A stretch of 64,000 nucleotides of DNA from Reticulitermes speratus (Eukaryota > Arthropoda > Insecta > Blattodea > Rhinotermitidae): positions 12,204,279-12,268,278 of the forward strand of contig JAJKFL010000004.1 in the NCBI GenBank assembly GCA_021186555.1, given 5' to 3'. A program made the translations under genes and the position numbers. Positions 54,915 to 64,000 of the stretch are shown here, one piece after another (position 1 is the first letter of the stretch; every line of letters starts with the position of its first letter). The notes under the pieces are model-generated. The model made no database searches and had not been told where the DNA came from. It worked only from the letters and a program-made list of their open reading frames with translations.

Positions 54915-55815
54915 GACCGCTCGTACACTGGGAGCACTGGTTCGAATACCGCTCGAGATAAACTGGATTATCCCTGTAATGTCGTAAGAGTAGGCCTAAA
55001 CCATTCTTCACTGCAGTTTGCCTATCCCTGCTACACATTTTAAATAAAGCACCGTAAAAACCCAGAGTGTTACGAATAAAACATGTTCATGTGATCCGGG
55101 TAAATGAGAGGAGACTTCCCCGTTTAGAAAACAGCGGTTAGTATATGTACCGCTTGCTTTCAACATACAAAGCCTGTTCTTTGTCAACATAATGCATGTG
55201 TTCTCTGTTTGACTCCCCATAACAAGCAGCGGTTGTTGCCATATACGGTGTTAACAGACTGATATTTAAATGTAGAAGAGATGGGTTTTCTGTGAGGTAT
55301 AATCTGAATTTTTAAACATGTAGACAAAATGTGCGTGTATAAGTATTGAAATGACAGTGCATCAAGCTATCAGCACTGCTACATCCCACAATAAAAGTTC
55401 CTGCAACCAAAAGGTACGCATGGCGTACAGTTCTGAGCCCGTCCAAATGTGACTGACTGCTCGTTTTGTTAACTCGTACTTCCTTCACTCTCTTCACTTC
55501 TTTCACTCCCTTCACTCTACGTCTGTCCCATTTAAAATATTGGTTTCTTGAATGCAGCTCTCGCAGTCTGTCGATGCTGCTATTCGATAAATAACAACAC
55601 TTTACAAACGAGCGATGTCGTTATGAGCGGCCTTAATATTACCAGCAGTTGCAAAGTAATTCTTTTGTCATCTTCCGAAGTAAGCACTGGGACTAAGTGT
55701 TCTGTTACTGCAAACAAAGCCGTTTGTATGTCTCTGCGCTGACGCAGATCAATCAGCATAATGTCTGGACAAGGGAGGAATCTGCTTCAGGGTCAAGTCA
55801 TTCTGCTATTCTGCA
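54915..55815. other. No recognised gene
   Basis: (cttcact)n-like run at 55488-55516. Short frames without domains. Confidence 0.35.
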
Positions 55816-55829
55816 CAGCGTTCTGACTG

Positions 55830-58548
55830 CCTCTGGGGTTCACCCAGCCTCCTGTTACTGCCTGCGGCCCACACAGCCTCCTGTTACTGCCTGCGGCCCA
55901 CACAGCCTCCTGTTACTGCCTGCGGCCCACACAGCCTCCTGCTACTGCCTGCGGCCCACACAGCCTCCTGCTACTGCCTGCGGCCCACACAGCCTCCTGT
56001 TACTGCCTCTGGGGTTCAACCAGCCTCCTGCTGCTGCCTCTGGGGTTCAACCAGCCTCCTGTTACTGCCTGCGGTCCACACAGCCTCCTGTTACTGCCTG
56101 CGGCCCACACAGCCTCCTGTTACTGCCTCTGGGGTTCAACCAGCCTCCTGTTACTGCCTGCGGTCCACACAGCCTCCTGTTACTGCCTGCGGCCCACACA
56201 GCCTCCTGTTACTGCCTCTGGGGTTCAACCAGCCTCCTGTTACTGCCTGCGGTCCACACAGCCTCCTGTTACTGCCTGCGGCCCACACAGCCTCCTGTTA
56301 CTGCCTGCGGTCCACACAGCCTCCTGTTACTGCCTGCGGTCCACACAGCCTCCTGTTACTGCCTGCGGCCCACACAGCCTCCTGTTACTGCCTCTGGGGT
56401 TCAACTAGCCTCCTGTTACTGCCTGCGGTCCACACAGCCTCCTGTTACTGCCTGCGGCCCACACAGCCTCCTGCTACTGCCTGCGGCCCACACAGCCTCC
56501 TGCTACTGCCTCTGGGGTTCAACCAGCCTCCTGCTTCTGCCTCTGGGGTTCAACCAGCCTCCTGTTACTGCCTGCGGTCCACACAGCCTCCTGTTACTGC
56601 CTGCGGCCCACACAGCATCCTGCTACTGCCTGCGGCCCACACAGCATCCTGCTACTGCCTGCGGTCCACACAGCCTCCTGTTACTGCCTGCGGCCCACAC
56701 AGCCTCCTGTTACTGCCTCTGGGGTTCAACTAGCCTCCTGTTACTGCCTGCGGTCCACACAGCCTCCTGTTACTGCCTGCGGCCCACACAGCCTCCTGCT
56801 ACTGCCTGCGGCCCACACAGCCTCCTGCTACTGCCTCTGGGGTTCAACCAGCCTCCTGCTTCTGCCTCTGGGGTTCAACCAGCCTCCTGTTACTGCCTGC
56901 GGTCCACACAGCCTCCTGTTACTGCCTGCGGCCCACACAGCCTCCTGCTACTGCCTGCGGTCCACACAGCCTCCTGTTACTGCCTGCGGCCCACACAGCC
57001 TCCTGTTACTGCCTCTGGGGTTCAACCAGCCTCCTGTTACTGCCTGCGGTCCACACAGCCTCCTGTTACTGCCTGCGGCCCACACAGCCTCCTGCTACTG
57101 CCTCTGGGGTTCACCCAGCCTCCTGTTACTGCCTCTGGGGTTCAACCAGCCTCCTGTTACTGCCTGCGGTCCACACAGCCTCCTGTTACTGCCTGCGGCC
57201 CACACAGCCTCCTGTTACTGCCTGCGGCCCACACAGCCTCCTGCTACTGCCTCTGGGGTCCACCCAGCCTCCTGTTACTGCCTGCGGCCCACACAGCCTC
57301 CTGCTACTGCCTGCGGCCCACACAGCCTCCTGTTACTGCCTGCGGTCCACACAGCCTCCTGTTACTGCCTGCGGCCCACACAGCCTCCTGTTACTGCCTG
57401 CGGCCCACACAGCCTCCTGCTACTGCCTCTGGGGTCCACCCAGCCTCCTGTTACTGCCTGCGGCCCACACAGCCTCCTGCTACTGCCTGCGGCCCACACA
57501 GCCTCCTGCTACTGCCTCTGGGGTTCACCCAGCCTCCTGTTACTGCCTGCGGCCCACACAGCCTCCTGCTACTGCCTGCGGCCCACACAGCCTCCTGCTT
57601 CTGCCTCTGCGGCCCACACAGCCTCCTGCTACTGCCTGCGGCCCACACAGCCTCCTGTTACTGCCTGCGGCCCACACAGCCTCCTGCTTCTGCCTCTGGG
57701 GTTCACCCAGCCTCCTGCTTCTGCCTCTGCGGCCCACACAGCCTCCTGTTACTGCCTGCGGTCCACACAGCCTCCTGTTACTGCCTGCGGCCCACACAGC
57801 CTCCTGTTACTGCCTGCGGCCCACACAGCCTCCTGCTACTGCCTGCGGCCCACACAGCCTCCTGCTACTGCCTCTGGGGTTCACCCAGCCTCCTGTTACT
57901 GCCTCTGGGGTTCAACCAGCCTCCTGTTACTGCCTGCGGCCCACACAGCCTCCTGTTACTGCCTGCGGCCCACACAGCCTCCTGTTACTGCCTGCGGCCC
58001 ACACAGCCTCCTGCTACTGCCTGCGGCCCACACAGCCTCCTGCTACTGCCTCTGGGGTCCACCCAGCCTCCTGTTACTGCCTGCGGCCCACACAGCCTCC
58101 TGCTACTGCCTGCGGCCCACACAGCCTCCTGCTACTGCCTCTGGGGTCCACCCAGCCTCCTGTTACTGCCTGCGGCCCACACAGCCTCCTGCTACTGCCT
58201 CTGGGGTCCACCCAGCCTCCTGTTACTGCCTGGTGCCCACACAGCCTCCTGTTACTGCCTGCGGCCCACACAGCCTCCTGTTACTGCCTGCGGCCCACAG
58301 AGCCTCCTGCTACTGCCTCTGGGGTCCACCCAGCCTCCTGTTACTGCCTGCGGCCCACACAGCCTCCTGTTACTGCCTGCGGCCCACACAGCCTCCTGCT
58401 ACTGCCTCTGGGGTCCACCCAGCCTCCTGTTACTGCCTGCGGCCCACACAGCCTCCTGTTACTGCCTGCGGCCCACGCAGCCTCCTGTTACTGCCTCTGG
58501 GGTTCACCCAGCCTCCTGCTGCTGCCTCTGGGGCCCACACACCATCCT
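55830..58548 (+). repeat. 29/31-bp GC-rich tandem array, about 90 copies
   Basis: Two interspersed unit types. The 29-bp form is 'tactgcctgcggcccacaca' + 'gcctcctgt'; the 31-bp form is 'tactgcctctggggttcaac' + 'cagcctcctgt' (also 'ggtccaccc'). The plus strand almost lacks TAA, TAG and TGA, so a 1007-codon frame (55697-58720) and others run through it; the three peptide phases (LLLLPAAHTASCYC..., etc.) rotate because 29 and 31 are not multiples of 3. That pattern is what a non-coding minisatellite gives. Decayed units with 'ttacttccaatggggcccac' follow to 58640. Confidence 0.95.
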
Positions 58549-58841
58549 GTTACTGCCACAGAGCCGACCTAGACTCAGGTTACTTCCAATGGGGCCCACC
58601 CAGCCTTCTGTTACTTCCAATGTGGCCCACCTTCAGGGAGGTGAATTACAAAGGATATATAAATTGAAATATTACAGAAGCTTTTGTAACCAATGCACAG
58701 ACATAAAATATTGGATTTAAATAACATATGGTTTAAGATATACGTTAAAGACTAAATTACAGATCAAATAATTGTGATTGATTTGATGTGTAGTGAATAG
58801 TGTGTGTGTGTAGTAAATCGTCATACTGAAAAGAAAAAATA

Positions 58842-59356
58842 AGTGTGTGTAGGCTCCTAAACACACAAAAAATAAGTGTGTGTAGGCTCCTAAACACACA
58901 AAAAATAAGTGTGTGTAGGCTCCTAAACACACAAAAAATTAGTGTGTGTAGGCTCCTAAACACACAAAAAATAAGTGTGTGTAGGCTCCTAAACACACAA
59001 AAAATAAGTGTAGGCTCCTAAACACACGAAAAATAAGTGTGTGTAGGCTCCTAAACACACAACAAATAAGCGTTTCTAGGCTCCTAAACACACAACAAAT
59101 AAGTGTGTGTAGGCTCCTAAACACAAAAAATAAGTGTGTGTAGGCTCCTAAACACACACCAAATAAGTGTTTCTAGGCTCCTAAACACACAACAAATAAG
59201 TGTGTGTAGGCTCCTAAACACACAAAAAATAAGTGTGTGTAGGCTCCTAAACACACAAAAAATAAGTGTGTGTAGGCTCCTAAACACACAACAAATAAGT
59301 GTGTGTAGGCTCCTAAACACACAAAAAATAAGTGTGTGTAGGCTCCTAAACACACA
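58842..59356. repeat. 33-bp tandem array, about 15 copies
   Basis: Unit 'aataagtgtgtgtaggctcc' + 'taaacacacaaaa'. GTGTGT and ACACAC flank the centre, so each unit can fold. Because 33 is a multiple of 3, frames of 71-91 codons repeat on both strands. Variants include 'gtttctagg' and one unit lacking 'tgtg'. Confidence 0.95.
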
Positions 59357-59359
59357 CTT

Positions 59360-59950
59360 TGTTCACTAATTTTCACTTTTACGTCACTATAAATATCATA
59401 AACAACCGTCAAAGATAAAGGGAAAATCGTTTCCTTCTTCCTCTCCATTATCCCTTTCGCATCTCTATCTCCTTCCCTCGTTTCGCCAGCACTCCTTTCC
59501 CACCATCATTCGTCTTCCCATACCTATCAACGGCACGCTGTGTTTCGTCAAGTGTGATCTCAAATCCTGTTACTTTCACTCACAAACCCCAGCCACTTAA
59601 CGCACTGTATATATTTGCGATAGAGATGTATTTAAGATTTCAGCACATCTTTACATGGCACTAGACATTCTTTGGCCCACACCATTTCCATCGACTTATT
59701 TTTATTATATTTGAAACGACATATCTCACAAGGCTTCTAAAACTAGTGACAATGCTTACAGCTTGTAGAGAGTACAGAAAAATACAGAAACGGAACGAAG
59801 CAAGTTTTAATCCCAAGGAGCCTTTAGAAGCACCAAGCACTAAGACATCTAACAGTATTATTAGTAAAACTGACCACAGGCCCGCAATATGACGGGTTCA
59901 ACCCGCTAATTAGTGACGTCTCTGTGATTTCCACAGGTAAACCTTTTATT
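59360..59950. other. No recognisable feature
   Basis: Unique-looking sequence, no gene or family match. Confidence 0.35.
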
Positions 59951-59955
59951 GTAGC

Positions 59956-60205
59956 CGATCCCAGTGGCCGCGTGGTCTAAGGCGTGGATCTACGGCCGCT
60001 CCCTTGCTGGGATTGCGGGTTCGAATCCGGCCGAGGGCATAGACATTGTCTCTTGTGAGTGTTGTGTGTTGTCAGGTACAGGTCTCTGCGACGAGCTGCC
60101 CACTCGTCCAGAGGAGTCCTACCGAGTGTGGTGTGTCTGAGTGTGATCGTGAAGCGTCGATAATGAGGACCTGGCCCACTAGGGGCTGTCGAGCCATGAA
60201 AATAA
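59956..60205 (+). mobile_element. SINE-B, near full length
   Basis: Head 'agccgatcccagtggccgcg', B box 'gggttcgaatccgg', body 'gtccagaggagtcctaccga' and 'tgagtgtgatcgtgaagc', end 'ggggctgtcgagcc' plus an A-rich tail. No clear target duplication. Confidence 0.85.
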
Positions 60206-60209
60206 AATT

Positions 60210-60990
60210 CTGCAATATAATATCGCTCTTTACTGCACGCAGTGTAGCAAACCAATTCATGACATAAACAAGCAAGTCAGCCAAGGTAGAAGTCTAAATT
60301 CAAGCAGCACTGAATACTTAATAAGGACAACACAATATCGCACAGTTTTGCGCAAGTCAGCGACAACTCTGCCAGGCTTCTTTGTTCTAAACGACACTCG
60401 CGGAAGCAGCTGTATCCTGACGACACCCTGCATCCACTTGTCTCTCCATTAAGTGCTAACAACCCTTGTAATTATCGGAAAACAGATCACGCCTTCATGC
60501 TCATTTGTTTTGTTGCCTCGTGAATCTACTTTACGTCAACACGGCCCCCCATCTCCCCCCCCCCACTTGATACGCAAACTTCGCCCCCCCCCCCCCCCCC
60601 CGGCGCATTCAGTTTGTTTACTGCTGTGGGGAGATGCGTTAATCGACGATCAACTGAACAGAATTTGGCACAGAGGTACTGTTGGGGATATAAACACAGG
60701 GCCTTCATGCAAGTGCTGACAACATTCATCTTCAGTTACATTTTTCTCTACGGTTATTTGTTCTGACGTTGGTACGCTATTAGCTGCTGCCGAGTTTAGT
60801 TTCATTTTAAGTTGTAAAGATGGCGCCACACACTACCGAACACTGAGGAATTTGTCCTCAAAAAGACGAGTTTTAGATGCGAAAGTTTCGTCGAATTTCA
60901 AGGAAAAGACTCACAACATTTTTTATATTCGTAATGTTGCTTGGAGATATATTGGGGCGCTGAGTTTGCTATAAAAGTTATATTGTGTTA
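60210..60990. other. No recognised gene; C-homopolymer runs
   Basis: C-rich region 60545-60603, including a run of about 18 C. An 88-codon frame passes through it as a proline run. No domain. Confidence 0.45.
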
Positions 60991-61000
60991 ATCTAAATTT

Positions 61001-61230
61001 CGGGCTTCCGCCGCGATGTTGATGAGATTTGCGTGCGCTCTTCTGGGATATTACGGGGCGTCGTGTAGAATTGTTTACCGACGTTTCGGGACAACGTATC
61101 GGTCCCATCTTCAAGGGTCACGAAGCCTTCTATGGACTTCTTGATACTTGAAAATGGGACCGATACGTTGTCCCGAAACGTCGGTAAACAATTACCACAC
61201 GATGCCGCGTAATATCCCAGAAGAGCCCAC
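61001..61230. mobile_element. Foldback element, Penelope-like, best-preserved arms (EDGTDTLSRNVGK type)
   Basis: Arms 61037-61115 and 61147-61226 are reverse complements with only a few differences, around a 31-bp centre. Read outward each arm has CTTGAAGAT (or CTTGAAAAT), GGGAC...GTCCC and GAAACGTCGGTAAACAAT. The minus-strand frame (61232-60993) contains EDGTDTLSRNVGK, which I remember as a frequent C-terminal string in blattodean repeat-derived predictions. The outer left flank 'ggcttccgccgcgatgttga' is shared with 35005-35200 and 25157-25176. Confidence 0.7.
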
Positions 61231-61234
61231 ATTC

Positions 61235-61635
61235 TGTGTTACATAAATTCAAAGATATATGTGATGTAAGCCAGAACAAGAACGGAAAACCTGTGCAAAC
61301 TGTGGATGAAGCATTTCATGGAAACACAGCGACTTGTATTTCTCTTACTAATCTCACTAAACATTCTAGAAAAAGAATCACTAACATTAAAATATTGTAG
61401 GTAATTTCTTCGTACTTGAATATTTTCACATTCTAAAGAAGTGTGCATAATAAACACCCTGTATTCTGTAGTGTAGGACACCGCATTCAAAACTAATGCT
61501 CTCAAAATACTGTAGCAGCATTAGTTCACACAATTGTACCAACATTAGTACATACGATCTTACAGCAGAAGAAAGATTCGTGAATATTCTGTACAAGCAG
61601 TCTGCTAGAATACAGACAAGCTTCATAATTATATC
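61235..61635. other. No recognisable feature
   Basis: Minus-strand frames of 66-88 codons without domains. Confidence 0.35.
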
Positions 61636-61639
61636 AAAT

Positions 61640-62249
61640 ATGACTTTGTACCATTAACACTTTTAAACACCACTTTGTACCATTAACACTTTTAAACACC
61701 ACTTTGTACCATTAACACTTTTAAACACCACTTTGTACCATTAACACTTTTAAACACCACTTTGTACCATTAACACTTTTAAACACCACTTTGTACCATT
61801 AACACTTTTAAACACCACTTTGTACCATTAACACTTTTAAACACCACTTTGTACCATTAACACTTTTAAACACCACTTTGTACCATTAACACTTTTAAAC
61901 ACCACTTTGTACCATTAACACTTTTAAACACCACTTTGTACCATTAACACTTTAAACACCACTTGTACCATTAACACTTTTAAACACCACTTTGTACCAT
62001 TAACACTTTTAAACACCACTTTGTACCATTAACACTTTTAAACACCACTTTGTACCATTAACACTTTTAAACACCACTTTGTACCATTAACACTTTTAAA
62101 CACCACTTTGTACCATTAACACTTTTAAACACCACTTTGTACCATAAACACTTTTAAACACCACTTTGTACCATTAACACCTTTAAACACCACTTTGTAC
62201 CATTAACACTTTTAAACACCACTTTGTACCATTAACACTTTTAAACACC
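61640..62249. repeat. 29-bp tandem array, about 21 copies
   Basis: Unit 'accactttgtaccattaaca' + 'cttttaaac'. Very homogeneous; one double deletion near 61949-61965 ('ctttaaacaccacttgtacc') and single substitutions near 62146 and 62180. Confidence 0.96.
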
Positions 62250-62261
62250 AATCCACGCAGT

Positions 62262-62500
62262 ACAGTCCTTCACAAACTAATACTTCATTAACTAGCCAAG
62301 AAATCTCCCACATTTTATGGAAACCGAAAGTTCATAACCGTGTTCACAACAGCCCACCATATATCCCTATTCTAAGCCAGATAGAGTTCACGCCCTTTCA
62401 TACTGTTTCATTAAGAATTTTTATATTATCGTCCCACCTATTCTTAGGTCTTGCAAGTTGTCTCTTTCCTTCAGGTTTCCCCATCAAAACACTCTTCCCT
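62262..62500 (-). mobile_element. LINE C-terminal and 3' end fragment
   Basis: Minus strand: GKPEGKRQLARPKNRWDDN then IKIL, followed after decay by the tail homologous to 23290-23415 ('ggctgttgtgaacacggtta'). It is the same family as 17780-17905, which lacks the downstream part. The 29-bp array begins immediately beyond its 3' end. Confidence 0.7.
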
Positions 62501-62754
62501 CACACGTGTCACACACCCTTGCATCTCATTCTCCCCTAATTGTTTATAGCAACATTATTATTATTATTAAATAAAGATAGTATTGGCGGAACATGTAGCA
62601 TATGTGGTAAAGATAAGAAAGATTTCAACTTCACTATGGCGATTTTCGAAACTGTCACCGTAAGTCCATAATGTGTTGTCTGAAATCCTGAATTAAGATA
62701 AAAGTTTAAAATATATTAACCCGGAATTTCTGCGTAGAAACTAAGAAATGTCAC

Positions 62755-62860
62755 AAGAACATCAGTCAGAACAGCCTCGAACCCACGGAGGTGGCCCTGA
62801 GCTAACCCGCTCAACGTCACAGCTCTGCAGGGGGCTGAAGGTAATGTTTTCTCTGTGACC
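62755..62860 (-). mobile_element. Possible decayed tRNA-headed SINE
   Basis: On the minus strand 'gcgggttagctcagggccac' and 'gtgggttcgaggctg' are spaced roughly like A and B boxes. No second copy in the window supports it. Confidence 0.3.
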
Positions 62861-62864
62861 AGTA

Positions 62865-64000
62865 GCAGGATTTGAAGCTGGTTCCCCGCGGTGTCGACAA
62901 GGATTGGAATTCATGTCTCCACTTGGGCCCCATTAATCAAGGAACCCCGCGACATGGGAATCCCCCTCACAGCAACAGAGTTTACTACTGTCTGTAGTAC
63001 TTCCCGCCACCACCAGGAGCGCTCCTCCTGTGAGGGCAAAGAGGCTACCAAACAGATGGTCATTCCAAGCATTGCCATGTTCATTATACCACGAGGGACA
63101 CATGACCCTCCCTTTTCTCCATATCTACATGCCCCATATTTCAAAACTCTCGCACAGAGGCCCACAACACAGCCGGCGTTGCTCTGAATGACCCGACGAC
63201 AGGCGTAGGCCAGTAACAACGTTCATGGAGATGCTACAAGCACTGGTCGCTACAAAGGACATAATTTTCAGTAACGCTGTGATACTTAATCCACTTTTTT
63301 ACGTTATGCGGCAAATTTTATTAAGCCCCTAACTACCAAGTTCTTTATAACAAACATTTATCTCCATTTATGATGGACAGTTTGGCCTCAAAATAAAACA
63401 GGGTTCCGACACCGTGAGTCAACCCTTTCTACATCATTCACGAAATGGCGTCGTTACGAAAAAAAGTGTCATTCCTGTTGTGAGAAACTCCTGTACTAAT
63501 AAATACAGAAGAAAACAAACACTTATACCAAAGAGCAGTTGAGATTATGTGGGTTGTCATTCAGAGGAATGATAAACGACAGAAACACGTAAATGAAAAA
63601 GGGAACCTTCTGATTGTAAACATTTAAACTGCGACACGGAAACGACATAATACAGAGAGCATGTTAACTTTAATTTATGAAACTTTGTGTAATATTTGTG
63701 TTGTTTATTTGCTGGAAATATCATATCTTGAAATATTACGTATGAACAAAGCAATTTTAAAGAATGTCAACCCATTGCGTTGTTAATAGTACAAACAATT
63801 AATTCAGCATCTGTCAAAACACAAATAAATTCTATTTATTATATAGAACTACATTTTCGTAATTGGTCTTTAAAAAATATTAAGGAAGAAATATAATTTA
63901 TATAAGTTATATAAGAAATATAATTTATATAAGTTGGTAAATAAATCCTCAAATATAAACTAATCTGTTCTTTCATAAAAGCTCGCATCTGTGTTTCATG
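62865..64000. other. No recognised gene
   Basis: Two opposite frames of 98 and 102 codons (62891-63187 and 63219-62911) in a GC-richer patch have no domain I can name. A 'atataatttatataagtt' word is duplicated at 63892-63935. The rest is AT-rich. Confidence 0.35.

Noticed and set aside
55697..58720. 1007-codon ORF as a cysteine/leucine-rich protein gene
   Set aside because: The frame is open only because the 29/31-bp unit lacks stop codons on this strand. The peptide rotates through three phases, and there is no non-repetitive domain.

Overview
The window looks like gene-poor, repeat-saturated chromosomal DNA from a large insect genome. I recognise no complete protein-coding gene, no genuine tRNA or rRNA gene, no CRISPR array and no bacterial-type feature. 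The kind of organism is inferred from the mobile elements: several tRNA-headed SINE families with intact A/B boxes and target-site duplications, non-LTR retrotransposon (LINE) 3' ends with simple-sequence tails, Penelope-like foldbacks and hAT-like MITEs. The LINE C-terminal signatures (YGCETW..., GRPRNKW, FKYLGCE, DRWRAVVNAVMNLR) and the SINE sequences match what I remember from cockroach/termite (Blattodea) genomes. That is memory, not a search.

The dominant structure is tandem repetition. I count 19 separate mini/satellite arrays covering roughly 20 kb, about a third of the window. Their periods are 18, 20, 21, 23 (three unrelated arrays), 29, 29/31, 32 (two), 33, 40, 49, 63/65, 64 (two), 114 (two related arrays) and 166 bp. 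Several have higher-order structure. Three array families have a plausible dispersed-repeat parent inside the same window: the 49-bp array ends exactly like a dispersed element at 32205-32512, the 114-bp arrays correspond to a diverged single copy at 10584-10778, and the 29/31-bp array resembles part of the body of SINE-A.

Layout. 0-5 kb: old SINEs, a Penelope-like foldback and the 63/65-bp array. 5-12.4 kb: 21-, 64-, 64- and 32-bp arrays, with a second foldback. 13-24 kb: SINEs, MITEs, LINE ends and the 20-, 23-, 49- and 23-bp arrays. 24-33 kb: hairpins, the first 114-bp array and nested SINEs. 33-43 kb: 18-, 166- and 40-bp arrays, a dispersed terminal-repeat family, a hAT-like MITE and a LINE 3' end. 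43-50 kb: SINEs, another LINE 3' end and a 45-copy 23-bp array. 50-62.5 kb: the second 114-bp array, then 32-, 29/31-, 33- and 29-bp arrays, a SINE and a long foldback. The rest is AT-rich sequence in which I see nothing.

The most interesting signal is a recurrent RNA-like motif in the foldback arms: CTGATGA (or CTGAAGA), one T, a hairpin stem, then GAAAC. The stem changes sequence between copies but stays paired. This resembles the hammerhead ribozyme cores reported for Penelope-like retroelements, with one extra nucleotide before stem II. Long open frames, including one of 1007 codons at 55697-58720, are by-products of tandem repeats and are not called as genes.
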